A stretch of DNA of 64,000 nucleotides from JAPUEK01 sp963815355. Lineage in GTDB: Bacteria > Pseudomonadota > Alphaproteobacteria > Rhodobacterales > Rhodobacteraceae. The notes beneath the pieces were generated by a model that saw only the letters and a program-made list of their open reading frames with translations, did no database searches and was not told the origin of the DNA. The stretch is from positions 148,275 through 212,274 of the forward strand of contig CAWFGJ010000012.1 in the NCBI GenBank assembly GCA_963815355.1, given 5' to 3'. Of the stretch, positions 1 to 8,642 are shown in pieces. Each line of letters opens with the position of its first letter. Positions within the stretch are counted from its first letter, which is position 1. The translations under genes were made by a program, and so were the position numbers.

Positions 1-232
1 CAAGCCCCGCACAAAGCTGCGCCACAAGGGCCGCCTCGCTGGCCGCTTCGGGCCGCAAGCGGTGATCGACAGTTACGCCCACCACCTCCCAGCCGCACTG
101 CACGCCCGCCGCGTGGAAAAGATGAAGGGCGGCAAGCAAATCGCTGCCGCCCGAAACCGCCACCGCAAGCCTGCCCGGGGGCGTTCGGCCAAAGGCCTGC
201 GCCGCTGCCGCGACAAGCGCCTCTACTGGCAC
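1..232 (-). CDS. tilS: tRNA(Ile)-lysidine synthetase TilS, N-terminal part (gene runs off the window)
   Basis: Only the first 77 codons are present; the rest lies left of the window. The translation contains the PP-loop ATP-pyrophosphatase motif as AVSGGSDLLAALHLF, followed by VVGVTVDHRLRPEA, both typical of TilS, which makes lysidine at the wobble base of the CAU-anticodon tRNA-Ile. The motif usually reads SGGxDS; here the last position is Leu. The GTG at 232-230 is the best start seen: it begins VPVEALVAA and overlaps the cpoB stop codon by 10 bases, which suggests translational coupling. The position behind pal-cpoB matches Rhodobacteraceae gene order. Confident in the family, less so in the exact start. 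Confidence 0.85.
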   Translation of the reverse strand, partial: MPVEALVAAAAQAFGRTPPGRLAVAVSGGSDLLAALHLFHAAGVQCGWEVVGVTVDHRLRPEAASEAALVAQLCAGL

Positions 233-1059
233 CCCAACCCCTGCATCGACACCTGGGCGTTGGTCGCATGGATCGTGCCGGGAAAGCGGTTGCCGACCTC
301 GCCCAGCGTCAGACAGGCATCCGGCACCTGCCCCAAGGCGCCCAAGGCCTGCCCCAGCTTCAAAAGTGATTCCGCCGCAAAGGTTCCATCCGGTTTGCCC
401 GAAAATGCATCCAGATAGGCACGCGCCGCATCAGCCGTCTCGCCCAACTGACTTAACGCCTCACCGCGCAAGAACGCCGCCTCTTGGCTTAGCGGCCCAC
501 CAGGAAAGGATTGCGCAAAGGTCGCAAACTGGTCCGCGGCGGCGCGAAAGTCACCTTGACCGAGCACCCCCTTGGCCCGGTCAAATTCCGCCTGCTCACC
601 CATTGCCAGTTCCGGACCGCCGCCTGTGTCAACCGAGGCCGCCACATCGGGCACCGTCACGGCGGCAGAGGATGTATCACCGCCCAGACTGGCCGTGTCG
701 GGAATATTGGCCACATCGCAGCCCTCCGTCGCTTCACACAGCCGGAATTCCAAATCGCCGATCCGGTTGGTGCCGTCGGTAACGACCCGGTTCAGCTTTA
801 ACTCCACCTCTTCGGTCTTGTTGGTCAGCCGGGTCAGCGCCGCCTCAATCGCGTCAAGCCGCTGCAGCGCATCGCCGCCCGCAGCACCGGTCGCGGCCCC
901 GCCGCCTTGAACCAACTCGGCCTTCAAGGTGTTGAACTCGGCCATCAACTGGCCAAGTTCCGCTTTAATATCCGCCAGCGTCTGCGCCCGGTCCTGCGCA
1001 GCCGCAGGCATCGCGATCAAAGACGCAAACAGGGTCAGGCACAGGGCTAAGCGGCGCAT
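223..1059 (-). CDS. cpoB: Tol-Pal system protein CpoB (YbgF)
   Basis: 278 aa periplasmic protein. A Sec signal peptide (residues 1-22, ending PAAAQ) precedes a region of coiled-coil character (about 25-100, rich in Leu, Glu and Lys) and a C-terminal TPR-like part (about 155-275) with AEFDRAKGVLGQGDFRAAAD and later repeats such as ALSQLGETADAARAYLDAF. This is the CpoB/YbgF layout; the family links Tol-Pal activity with septal peptidoglycan synthesis. It lies 4 bases downstream of pal on the same strand and overlaps tilS, so it is the last tol gene of the operon. The linker (about 100-150) is Ala/Gly/Thr-rich and not informative. Confidence 0.92.
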   Translation of the reverse strand: MRRLALCLTLFASLIAMPAAAQDRAQTLADIKAELGQLMAEFNTLKAELVQGGGAATGAAGGDALQRLDAIEAALTRLTNKTEEVELKLNRVVTDGTNRIGDLEFRLCEATEGCDVANIPDTASLGGDTSSAAVTVPDVAASVDTGGGPELAMGEQAEFDRAKGVLGQGDFRAAADQFATFAQSFPGGPLSQEAAFLRGEALSQLGETADAARAYLDAFSGKPDGTFAAESLLKLGQALGALGQVPDACLTLGEVGNRFPGTIHATNAQVSMQGLGCQ

Positions 1060-1063
1060 CAGA

Positions 1064-1588
1064 TCAGGCCCCCAGACCCATGGACAGAACGGTCACAGCG
1101 CGACGGTTCTTGGCATAGCAGGCCTCATCCGAACAAATTTCGATCGGACGCTCTTTGCCGTAAGAGATGGTCTTCATCCGGCTCGGCGCGATGCCTTGGC
1201 TGATCAGGAAATCCTGAACCGCCGCCGCCCGCTTGGCGCCAAGCGACAAGTTGTATTCGCGGGTGCCCTGCTCGTCTGCGTGACCTTCGATGATGATCGC
1301 GTAGTCGGTGTTGGTCTGCAACCAAGACGCCTGACCGGCCAGAATGCCGCGACCTTCCGGCGAGATTGTGGACTGATCCACCGCAAACAGCACGCGGTCG
1401 CCGACCGTCTGGTTGAAATAGGCGATGGAGCGCGGGTTGCTCGGGTCGCCCAGACCGTTGGTGTCGATGAAACCGCCATTCGCGCCGTTTGCGCCGGGGC
1501 CAGTGCCATTACCGTAGCGGTCGGGGTTGTTACAGGCGGCGATGCCGAAGGCTGCGACCAGAAGCAGTGCCTTGGGAAGTAGGGTCAT
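1064..1588 (-). CDS. pal: Peptidoglycan-associated lipoprotein Pal
   Basis: 174 aa. The N-terminus has a lipoprotein signal with lipobox FGIAAC (acylated Cys about residue 19), then a Gly/Asn-rich linker, then an OmpA-like peptidoglycan-binding domain (about 60-172) containing IIIEGHADEQGTREYNLSLG and the typical C-terminal NRRAVTVL. Pal anchors the outer membrane to the cell wall and is the outer-membrane partner of TolB. Two cysteines near the C-terminus (EICSDEACYAKNRR) could form a disulfide. The gene follows tolB after an 86-base gap that carries an inverted repeat, and is followed by cpoB. Confidence 0.96.
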   Translation of the reverse strand: MTLLPKALLLVAAFGIAACNNPDRYGNGTGPGANGANGGFIDTNGLGDPSNPRSIAYFNQTVGDRVLFAVDQSTISPEGRGILAGQASWLQTNTDYAIIIEGHADEQGTREYNLSLGAKRAAAVQDFLISQGIAPSRMKTISYGKERPIEICSDEACYAKNRRAVTVLSMGLGA

Positions 1589-1640
1589 GGATGTCGTCCT
1601 TATGGTTTTTTGGCTCGATGGCCGCGATCATATCAGCTTC

Positions 1641-1666
1641 GCAGCCCCCTGTTAACGGGGTGCTGC
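1641..1666 (-). terminator. Stem-loop between tolB and pal
   Basis: GCAGC-CCCC and GGGG-T-GCTGC face each other around a 7-base loop, giving a 9-bp stem with one bulge. It lies between the tolB stop (1675) and the pal start (1588). No T-run follows on the minus strand, so it is more likely a processing, stability or weak attenuation hairpin than a full intrinsic terminator. It could let pal be expressed at a different level from tolB. Seen directly; the function is inferred. Confidence 0.4.
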
Positions 1667-1674
1667 GTCAGGTT

Positions 1675-3015
1675 TCAGGGCAAAAGCGGCGACCACGCCG
1701 GGTCTGAGGCCGGGCCGTCCGTGGGGATCTGCCGCAGGTTCCGACCCGAGATATCGACCGAGAACAACTGCGCCTGCCCGCCTGCGCCCGCACTTTCGCG
1801 GGTGAACATCACAACCCGCCCGTTCGGGGCCCATGTCGGGCCCTCGTCCAGAAAGGAGGCCGTCAGCAGACGCTCTTCCGAGCCGTCGGTGCGCATCACG
1901 CCGATATGGAACCGCCCCTCGTTCTGCTTGGTAAAGGCGATCATGTCACCACGCGGCGACCAGACCGGCGTTCCGTAGCGGCCCTTGCCACCGGACACGC
2001 GCCGTGCTTCGCCACCACCCGCGGACATCACATAGATTTGCTGCGTTCCCGAGCGGTCGCTTTCAAAAACGATCTGGCTGCCGTCCGGGCTAAAGGACGG
2101 TGCAGTTTCAATCGACGGCGCGTTGGTCAACTGGGTCAGTTGACCCGAACCGATCGACAACGAATAAAGGTCCGAGTTGCCGCCCCGCTCCAGACTGAAC
2201 ACCACCGTCGCACCATCGGGTGAGAACCGGGGCGCAAAGGTCATCGTTCCGTCCTGCTGGGCCAGTTGCTGGATCGCAAGGCTACCAACATCCATCAGAT
2301 ATATCTGCGGAAAGCCCGAGGCATAAGAGGTGAACAAGATCCGGTCCCCGCTGGGCGAAAAGCGCGGCGCCAGCACGATAGAGGAACTGTCGGTCAGATA
2401 CTGCGTATTCGCGCCATCATAATCCATGACCGCCAAACGCTTAAGCCGCTGATTCTTCGGCCCGCTTTCGGATACATAGACCACCCGGCTGTCAAAATAC
2501 CCGCCTTCGCCGGTGATCCGGCTATAGACGGCATCAGCCACTTTATGCGCCATCCGCCGCCAGCTGCTGGGCGTACCGGCAAACTGCAGGCCATCCCCCA
2601 GCGGCTGCCCCGAATAGACGTCATACAACCGGAACTTCACCACAATCCGGTCGCCCGAGGCTTGCACCGCCCCGGTGATCAGCGCCTGAGCATTCACCGC
2701 CTGCCAATCATTGTAGGCAATCGGCGCATCAAAACTGGTGATCCGGCTGATATGGGCCTCTGCCGGGATTTCGCGGAACAGGCCAGTGCCCGCAAGGTCA
2801 GAGGCCACGACGGCGGCAATATTGGCCGCAAAATCGCCCGCCCCCCCCTCATCGGTAAACGAGGGGACCGCGAAAGGCATCGGTTCAATCACGCCCTCAT
2901 CGATCACGATGCGCAGAGGCTGCGCCTGACTGGCGGAAACGGCCCCAAACGCACCCGCAAGGGCAAGCGCGCAAAACAGGACGGCGGAACTGGTAAGGCG
3001 GGTCATGTGTGTCAT
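1675..3015 (-). CDS. tolB: Tol-Pal system translocation protein TolB
   Basis: 446 aa from the chosen ATG at 3015, which has GAGGA just upstream. The frame stays open to a TTG at 3060, but those extra residues do not look like a signal peptide. A signal peptide ends near SASQAQ; an N-terminal domain (LRIVIDEGVIEPMPFAVP) binds partners; a C-terminal six-bladed beta-propeller shows repeated SPDG/SPSG blades such as APRFSPSGDRILFTS and APSFSPDGSQIVFESDRSG. TolB is the periplasmic link between TolA and Pal. A second in-frame ATG at 3006 is a possible start. Gene order tolQRAB-pal-cpoB supports the call. Confidence 0.96.
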   Translation of the reverse strand: MTHMTRLTSSAVLFCALALAGAFGAVSASQAQPLRIVIDEGVIEPMPFAVPSFTDEGGAGDFAANIAAVVASDLAGTGLFREIPAEAHISRITSFDAPIAYNDWQAVNAQALITGAVQASGDRIVVKFRLYDVYSGQPLGDGLQFAGTPSSWRRMAHKVADAVYSRITGEGGYFDSRVVYVSESGPKNQRLKRLAVMDYDGANTQYLTDSSSIVLAPRFSPSGDRILFTSYASGFPQIYLMDVGSLAIQQLAQQDGTMTFAPRFSPDGATVVFSLERGGNSDLYSLSIGSGQLTQLTNAPSIETAPSFSPDGSQIVFESDRSGTQQIYVMSAGGGEARRVSGGKGRYGTPVWSPRGDMIAFTKQNEGRFHIGVMRTDGSEERLLTASFLDEGPTWAPNGRVVMFTRESAGAGGQAQLFSVDISGRNLRQIPTDGPASDPAWSPLLP

Positions 3016-3192
3016 GTGGTCCTCATGTGGTGGGGACAAAGGCGTGATATGCAATAACAAAGCGGCGGAGGCGGGTCAGGGGACGGTTTTCACCAGCTTT
3101 CCCCCCTTTGGGACGGCCAAGGCAGCCATAGCGCGGGCCTCCTTGCAGCGAAGACAGGCGCGCGGCAGTTGGCAAAGCGGAAAACACCACCA

Positions 3193-4392
3193 TCACCGGA
3201 ACCTCATGCCATTGGGGTCAAAGACCAATTCAAGATCTTTCCACTGGCTGTATTTCTCGGGCGGCAACGGATAGCCGTTCTTGCCACACCGGATTATCGC
3301 ACGGCGGGCCACTTCGAACATCATGTTGGCGGCGGTCTGATCGCCCCCTGAAAACCCGGTCATCCGGATCGACGCCACATCGGGCACGCCGTTTTCGCCG
3401 ACATCCACACGCACCGTTACAACCGTGCTCATGGCTGCCGTCGACAAAGAGCCCACGTTCCAGCATTGCTTGACCGCAACCCGCAGCGCGTCTTGTTCCC
3501 CTGCCGTCATCGGTGGGCCTGCGGGCAACTCGGACTGGCCCGCATCGCTGGCGGGTTCGTCCTGTGCGGCGGCCTCGGCCAACGCAGCGGCAATCGCGTC
3601 CTCTTGCGAGGTATCCTGCGCGGTCGTGTCGGCGGGCGAGGTGTCGTCAACCGTCGTCTCGGGTGCGGTATCGGCGGGAATATCTTCGGTGGGCGTTTCG
3701 GCAGCGGCCACGCGCTGCGGGCGCGACTGCGGGCGTCGACTAGAGGTCGGCGCAAGCTGCGGCGCATCCGGCTCGGTTTCCACGGCTTCGGTGATGACTT
3801 GCGTCGTTGCTTCTTCGGGTGCGGCGGCGGGCTGATCCTCCGTCACCACTTCGGCCTCTGGCGGCGCCTCGTCAGAGACTTCGGGCGTAGCGGTGTCGGC
3901 AACCTGCGGCGTTTCCTGCGGCGTTTCCACCGGAACCGGGGCCACACGATCAATCGGGCGGGGCTTGGGCCGCTTGGTGCTGTCGGGAACCGCAATCGGC
4001 TGCTCATCTACCGCAATCGGCGCGACCGGAACCGGCGCCTCTACCGGCTGCGGATCGGGCGCGACGGGCAGCTCTTCGGGCAAATCGGGCGGCGGCGCTT
4101 CGGCAGGCGGCTCTGCTGCCGGGGCTGCCGGTTCGGCAGGCACCACTTCCGGCGCGGGCTCCGGCAAAGTCGGGTCAACGGGGGCCGGTGCCTCAACCGC
4201 AGGTTTTTCGGGCTTGGGCGCGGCTTTGGGGGCCGACGCGACCATCGCGTCAAACGCCGATTCAGAGATCAGCGAAACCTCCGCCACTTGCATTGGGGGC
4301 GTGTCGCTGGGTGCAAAAAACCAATCCCCCAGGAGAACCCAGAGAACCACGGCCGCATGGCCAATCGCGGAGATGGAATTGCCCCGGTCCAT
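3193..4392 (-). CDS. tolA: Cell envelope protein TolA
   Basis: 399 aa. One N-terminal membrane anchor (about residues 8-27, HAAVVLWVLLGDWFFA) is followed by a very long Pro/Ala/Glu-rich spacer (about 55-300) and a small C-terminal domain with TonB/TolA C-terminal character (about 310-399: DALRVAVKQCWNVG, then VTVRVDVGENGVPDVASIR). TolA spans the periplasm and transmits the proton-motive force of TolQR to TolB/Pal. The spacer is Pro/Glu-rich rather than the Ala/Lys helix of enterobacterial TolA, as is common in Rhodobacterales. It starts 9 bases after the tolR stop. Low sequence complexity means identity rests on anchor, C-terminus and context. Confidence 0.88.
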   Translation of the reverse strand: MDRGNSISAIGHAAVVLWVLLGDWFFAPSDTPPMQVAEVSLISESAFDAMVASAPKAAPKPEKPAVEAPAPVDPTLPEPAPEVVPAEPAAPAAEPPAEAPPPDLPEELPVAPDPQPVEAPVPVAPIAVDEQPIAVPDSTKRPKPRPIDRVAPVPVETPQETPQVADTATPEVSDEAPPEAEVVTEDQPAAAPEEATTQVITEAVETEPDAPQLAPTSSRRPQSRPQRVAAAETPTEDIPADTAPETTVDDTSPADTTAQDTSQEDAIAAALAEAAAQDEPASDAGQSELPAGPPMTAGEQDALRVAVKQCWNVGSLSTAAMSTVVTVRVDVGENGVPDVASIRMTGFSGGDQTAANMMFEVARRAIIRCGKNGYPLPPEKYSQWKDLELVFDPNGMRFR

Positions 4393-4401
4393 CAGCAGGC
4401 C

Positions 4402-4869
4402 CTAGTTGCCACCCATGTTCGGCCCGCCCGCATTCGTGACGAGTCCGATATTGTTGAAGCCGCCCGCGTTGAGCGCACCCATGACCTGCGCCACCCGCTC
4501 ATAGGCAAGCGCGCCATCTGCCCGCAAAAACACCTTGTCGCTGGTCCGCTCGGCAGCAATCGCCGCCAACTTGGGGATCAGTTCCGTATCCGACACTTCG
4601 GTGTTCTGGATCAGCAAAAGCCCATCCGCCGTGATGGAAATGGTCAGCGGCTCTTCCTGTTCCTCCGGCAACGCATTGGCGGCCGTATCCGGCAACTTGA
4701 TCGGAACGCCGACCGTCAGCATCGGCGCGGCCACCATGAAGATGATCAGCAACACCAGCATCACGTCCACAAACGGCGTGACGTTAATCTCACTCATCGC
4801 AGCCGAGGTGCCACGGCGACGGCCCCGCCGCCCCCCGCCACCAGACTTTTTCATTACCCCCGCGCCCAT
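4402..4869 (-). CDS. tolR: Protein TolR (ExbD/TolR family)
   Basis: 155 aa. A basic N-terminus (GGGGRRGRRRG) precedes one transmembrane helix in AAMSEINVTPFVDVMLVLLI, with the functional Asp of the family in PFVDVMLV. The periplasmic domain follows, with LFLRADGALAYERVAQVMGAL-type ExbD features near residues 115-135. TolR with TolQ forms the inner-membrane proton channel that powers TolA. The stop of tolQ (4873) and the start of tolR (4869) are separated by only three bases, so the two are translated together. Confidence 0.96.
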   Translation of the reverse strand: MGAGVMKKSGGGGRRGRRRGTSAAMSEINVTPFVDVMLVLLIIFMVAAPMLTVGVPIKLPDTAANALPEEQEEPLTISITADGLLLIQNTEVSDTELIPKLAAIAAERTSDKVFLRADGALAYERVAQVMGALNAGGFNNIGLVTNAGGPNMGGN

Positions 4870-4872
4870 CGC

Positions 4873-5568
4873 TCAGGCGTCCAACTGGCGCGACAAGATG
4901 GTCGCGAATTCGTCGGCAAAGGATTCGTAGCCGCCAAGGATGTGCTCGCTGTCCGAGTTCAGTTTGTTGTAAAACACCACCGCCGGAATAGCGGCAATCA
5001 GGCCGATACCGGTGGCCAGCAGCGCCTCGGCGATACCGGGTGCAACGACGGCCAGATTGGTGTTCTGGCTGATGGCGATCTGCTCAAACGAGTGTTTGAT
5101 CCCCCAGATCGTGCCAAAAAGCCCGATAAACGGCGCGGTAGAGCCTGTGGTGGCCAGAAAAGACAACCCTTTGTTCAACCGCTCACTCTCGCGGTTGATG
5201 GCCACATCCATCGCCCGGTCGATGCGCGCCTGCGCACCCGCGATCAAACCACCGTCTTGTCGGTGGCTGCGACGCCACTCCAGCATTCCGGCCGCGAAAA
5301 TCTTCTCCGAGGGGCCCTGCGGCTCGCCCCCGATCTTTTCAAAAAGCTCGTCCAGCGGCTCACCCGACCAGAAAGCCCGGTCAAAAACCGAAGCCTCGCT
5401 TCGCGAATTGCGAAACATCAGATGTTTTCGGACGATGATCGACCATGACCAGAAGGACATGACAAACAGCCCGATCATGACCACTTTCACAGTGAAAGTA
5501 GCACGGGCAAACAGCGCCAGCATGGAGAAGTCAATCTCCTGCGCCATCGCAAGGGTTCCGGTTTCCAT
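4873..5568 (-). CDS. tolQ: Protein TolQ (MotA/TolQ/ExbB proton channel family)
   Basis: 231 aa from the ATG at 5568 (METGTLAMAQ), the usual length of TolQ; the open frame continues upstream with no family similarity. Three membrane segments are visible: VVMIGLFVMSFWSWSIIV (about 23-40), the helix in FLATTGSTAPFIGLFGTIWG (about 130-150) and EALLATGIGLIAAIPAVVFY (about 175-195). The GLFGTIWG and GLIAAIPA motifs are diagnostic. It is the first gene of the tolQRAB-pal-cpoB series, 121 bases downstream of ybgC. An in-frame ATG seven codons later is an alternative start. Confidence 0.96.
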   Translation of the reverse strand: METGTLAMAQEIDFSMLALFARATFTVKVVMIGLFVMSFWSWSIIVRKHLMFRNSRSEASVFDRAFWSGEPLDELFEKIGGEPQGPSEKIFAAGMLEWRRSHRQDGGLIAGAQARIDRAMDVAINRESERLNKGLSFLATTGSTAPFIGLFGTIWGIKHSFEQIAISQNTNLAVVAPGIAEALLATGIGLIAAIPAVVFYNKLNSDSEHILGGYESFADEFATILSRQLDA

Positions 5569-5689
5569 TACGCCTGCTCTTGTTATGGGGCTCTTATGGC
5601 CCCTGTTAGCTCTGATTCTACCCGGATTTGAAGTAGATTGCCAATACATTGCCGTGAACGCGCGGGATGCCGCCGCGAATATCGTGCGC

Positions 5690-6091
5690 TTAATGATGAA
5701 TGGGCATCAGAACCGCGCGGACCTCGGCCGGAATACGCGCGGGATGGCCCGTGTCTGTCAGGCAAACCAGCGTCACCGCCGCTGTAAAAAGCCGCTCTTG
5801 GCCGCGCCAAACGACCTGACGCAACTCAATGCGCGCGCCCGAGACCGACACCGCCTCTGTCTCCACCCGCAGCAGGTCGTCGAACCGGGCCGGGCGCAGA
5901 TAGTCCGCCTCCACCCGGCGCACGGCGAAAACGATCCCCTTTTCCGCCCGCAACCCCCCCTGATCCACGCCCAGTTCCCGCACCCATTCAGTGCGACCGC
6001 GCTCAATGAACTTCAGGTAATTGGCGTAGTAGACGATCCCGGCCAGATCGGTGTCTTCGTAATAAACGCGCAAGCTGTGGCAGTGTCGCAT
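5690..6091 (-). CDS. ybgC: Acyl-CoA thioesterase YbgC, Tol-Pal associated
   Basis: 133 aa from the ATG at 6091. The hot-dog fold signature RVYYEDTDLAGIVYYANYLK contains the catalytic Asp of YbgC-type thioesterases, followed by FIERGRTEWVRELG. The family hydrolyses short acyl-CoA or acyl-ACP in the cytoplasm and is regularly encoded before tolQ; its link to Tol function is not settled. The longer open frame upstream (to 6181) lacks family features and is rejected. It lies 37 bases after the unknown protein at 6129-6764. Confidence 0.93.
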   Translation of the reverse strand: MRHCHSLRVYYEDTDLAGIVYYANYLKFIERGRTEWVRELGVDQGGLRAEKGIVFAVRRVEADYLRPARFDDLLRVETEAVSVSGARIELRQVVWRGQERLFTAAVTLVCLTDTGHPARIPAEVRAVLMPIHH

Positions 6092-6128
6092 CCAGAACTC
6101 CCTTCCTGATCGCACCCGTCTTGCGGCT

Positions 6129-6764
6129 TTAGCCGTCCTGTTGCCCCAGAACCTCCAGCCGGGCCGCCAAGCGCAGCCCATGTGACGGATCCTGCGCCAC
6201 TTCAGGCATCATCCGATCATAGCCCGCACGGATCACATTGGCGACGTCGGGCCGCAATATGATCGCCCCGCCTGCCTGCGCCAAAGGCGACACCTCGGCA
6301 AAGGCCCGATCAGACCACAGAAGCATCACTTGCGCCGCTTGCGACAAGACCAAAGCTTCGGCCGGAATCGCGTTCAAATGCGCGTCCATACGCAAAAAGA
6401 CAAACGCCGCCTTGATCGCTCCCGACGCCTCAAAGCGGAAACTGCGATACTGATTGGCCTCCGCCGCTTCCAGCCGCGCGCACAGCGCCCCAAGATCGGG
6501 GATAAGCTGATCCAGCTTGGGCACCTTCGGCAGCTCCGCCCAATCGCGAATGAAAAACACCATCAGATTGACGCCCAACTCGGGGTCCATCTCCGCCATG
6601 TGGTGCCCGGCAAGGCGCACAACTGCCTCGACTGCGCCCTTGACCAGCGCAAGCGTCTCATCCTCCACGCCAAACACCACCGGCACGATCGGCCTGGCCC
6701 AGCGCGCAAACAGATAGCTCCCGTCCGCGCGGGTGAATAAAGCTTGAACCGCTTCAGGCGTCAT
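6129..6764 (-). CDS. Conserved hypothetical protein between ruvB and ybgC
   Basis: 211 aa from the ATG at 6764, preceded by a strong GGAAGGG ribosome site nine bases upstream; the frame is open to 6842 but that extension lacks a ribosome site. The protein is soluble, alpha/beta-like and without a signal peptide or membrane helix (MTPEAVQALFTRADGSYLFA, then GVNLMVFFIRDWAELPKV, C-terminal DRMMPEVAQDPSHGLRLAAR). I do not recognise a domain. Its place between ruvB and ybgC suggests a conserved housekeeping role, but nothing in the sequence says which. Confidence 0.75.
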   Translation of the reverse strand: MTPEAVQALFTRADGSYLFARWARPIVPVVFGVEDETLALVKGAVEAVVRLAGHHMAEMDPELGVNLMVFFIRDWAELPKVPKLDQLIPDLGALCARLEAAEANQYRSFRFEASGAIKAAFVFLRMDAHLNAIPAEALVLSQAAQVMLLWSDRAFAEVSPLAQAGGAIILRPDVANVIRAGYDRMMPEVAQDPSHGLRLAARLEVLGQQDG

Positions 6765-6935
6765 CGCAGTGAACCCTTCCGACAAAGTCACAAAGCCGAT
6801 GCCCCGACTCGCCCGAAAATTCAAGCCGAATGCACGCGCCACCGCGTGCCAGCCGCCAAAACGCCTACACCCCGAACGACAGCGCGAAGCGCGAAAGTGA
6901 GATCAAAGACACGCCGCGCCAGCGGCTCCTTTGGA

Positions 6936-7961
6936 TCACGGCTCGAAAAGCTCGCTTTGGCCTGCAGGTCTTGGCGCGTCCAACCCCAGATGCCGCCACG
7001 CCTTGGCGGCCAACATGCGCCCCCGGGGCGTCCGTTGGATCAACCCTTGCTGCAGCAAGAACGGCTCAATCACTTCCTCGATCGCATCCCGCGCCTCTGA
7101 CAGTGCCGCCGAGATCGTCTCTACCCCGACAGGCCCACCGCCATAGTTTTCGGCCAAAAGCATCATGTAGCGACGGTCGCCCCCATCCAAGCCGATGTGG
7201 TCCACACCCAGACGCGTCAACGCCCGGTCGGCAATTGCCTGCGTCAACCGGCCATCCCCTTCGACGGTCACAAAATCCACCACCCGGCGCAGCAACCGCC
7301 CCGCGATTCGCGGCGTTCCGCGCGCACGCCGCGCAATCTCGCGGGTGCCCGCTGGCTCGGCCGGGATTCCCATCAGCTTGGCACCGCGGGCAACGATCAA
7401 ATCCAACTCGTCCTCGGTGTAGAACTGCAACCGCGTGGGAATACCAAAACGGTCGCGTAACGGCGTCGTCAAAAGCCCAAGCCGCGTTGTCGCCCCCACC
7501 AACGTAAAGGGTTGCAACTCAATCCGCACCGTGCGGGCGGCAGGCCCCTCGCCGATCACCAGATCCAGCGCGAAATCCTCCATCGCCGGATAAAGCACCT
7601 CTTCGACCACAGGCGAAAGCCGGTGGATTTCGTCAATGAACAGCACATCCCGCGGCTCAAGATTGGTCAGGATCGCCGCCAGATCCCCCGGCTTGGCCAA
7701 AACCGGCCCCGACGTCATCCGGAACCCGACCCCCAACTCGCGGGCCATGATCTGCGCCAGCGTGGTTTTCCCCAGACCGGGCGGGCCATGGAACAACGTG
7801 TGGTCCATCGCCTCGCCCCGCATCCGCGCGCTTTCAATGAACACCCGCAGGTTTGCGCGGGCCTCATGCTGTCCCACAAACTCTTCAAGGGCCTGTGGGC
7901 GCAAAGCGCGGTCGGCATCGCCGGGCAAGGCCTCAGGGCGCACGGTGGGGTCAGAGCTCAT
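6936..7961 (-). CDS. ruvB: Holliday junction branch-migration helicase RuvB
   Basis: 341 aa. The AAA+ domain has Walker A GPPGLGKTTLA (about residues 59-69), Walker B VLFIDEIHRL, and the RuvB sensor region VGATTRLGLLTTPLRDRFGI with the arginine finger. The C-terminal winged helix contains LLQQGLIQRTPRGR. RuvB hexamers, loaded by RuvA, drive branch migration of Holliday junctions in recombinational repair. It follows ruvA by three bases in a ruvC-ruvA-ruvB unit. Length and motifs are normal. Confidence 0.98.
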   Translation of the reverse strand: MSSDPTVRPEALPGDADRALRPQALEEFVGQHEARANLRVFIESARMRGEAMDHTLFHGPPGLGKTTLAQIMARELGVGFRMTSGPVLAKPGDLAAILTNLEPRDVLFIDEIHRLSPVVEEVLYPAMEDFALDLVIGEGPAARTVRIELQPFTLVGATTRLGLLTTPLRDRFGIPTRLQFYTEDELDLIVARGAKLMGIPAEPAGTREIARRARGTPRIAGRLLRRVVDFVTVEGDGRLTQAIADRALTRLGVDHIGLDGGDRRYMMLLAENYGGGPVGVETISAALSEARDAIEEVIEPFLLQQGLIQRTPRGRMLAAKAWRHLGLDAPRPAGQSELFEP

Positions 7962-7964
7962 CCC

Positions 7965-8642
7965 TTATCCCCTTGGCGCCAACAGGCGCAGCGCGGCGCG
8001 GATCAGATCGGCGGTCCCGACCTCGGGCTGCTCGGCCGCAACGGTGGCCACCGCTTGCGCGGCATCGCCTTGCCCGTAGCCAAGGTTCAACAAAGCCGAC
8101 AGCGCATCTGCGGTTGAGGCCGCACGCACCTGCGCCACCGCAGGCGCCTTGGGCATCCGGCGCGGGGCCGCCATCTCAGGCTCGATCACCATGTCATCCG
8201 TATCCGCCACCGCCGACAACCGCACACCCGCCGCCATGACCGAAGCCGCCTTGGTCTTCAGCTCCAGAATGATCCGTTGCGCCAGCTTGGGGCCAACCCC
8301 CGGTGCCGCCTGAATGGCACGCTGGTCGCCCAGCGTGATCGCGCGGCCCACACCCTCCGCGCCCAAAGTGCCAAGGATCGCCATTGCGGCCTTGGCGCCC
8401 ACACCCTGAACGGTCATCAACAGCTTGTGCCATTCCTTGTCCAGCATGGTCGGAAAACCGAAAAGCTGCAGCAAGTCTTCGCGCACCAGCAACTCGGTAT
8501 AAAGCGACACCGCTTCACCCAACGCGGGCATCTGCGCCATCGTCCGGTCAGAGATATGCACAATATACCCAACACCGCGCACATCGATCAGCACATTGTC
8601 ATTGCCGCGCCAATCCAACCTGCCCGAAATCTTGCCGATCAT
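7965..8642 (-). CDS. ruvA: Holliday junction DNA helicase subunit RuvA
   Basis: 225 aa. The N-terminal OB fold (MIGKISGRLDWRGNDNVLID) is followed by paired helix-hairpin-helix motifs (LLMTVQGVGAKAAMAILGTL and IQAAPGVGPKLAQRIILELK) that contact the junction backbone. A longer Ala/Pro-rich linker (about 145-175) leads to the small C-terminal RuvB-binding domain (ALSALLNLGYGQGDAAQAV). Its start overlaps the ruvC stop (ATGA), and ruvB begins three bases after its end, so the three proteins are made together. Confidence 0.97.
   Translation of the reverse strand: MIGKISGRLDWRGNDNVLIDVRGVGYIVHISDRTMAQMPALGEAVSLYTELLVREDLLQLFGFPTMLDKEWHKLLMTVQGVGAKAAMAILGTLGAEGVGRAITLGDQRAIQAAPGVGPKLAQRIILELKTKAASVMAAGVRLSAVADTDDMVIEPEMAAPRRMPKAPAVAQVRAASTADALSALLNLGYGQGDAAQAVATVAAEQPEVGTADLIRAALRLLAPRG

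Noticed and set aside
1675..3060. TolB starting at the TTG at 3060
   Set aside because: The first 15 residues would break the signal peptide; the ATG at 3015 has a ribosome site and gives a normal signal peptide.
5690..5715. An 18-base match between the end of ybgC (LMPIHH) and the ileS leader peptide region (LMPIH)
   Set aside because: Within about 64 kb and two strands, one such match is not far from chance expectation, and the two contexts are unrelated.
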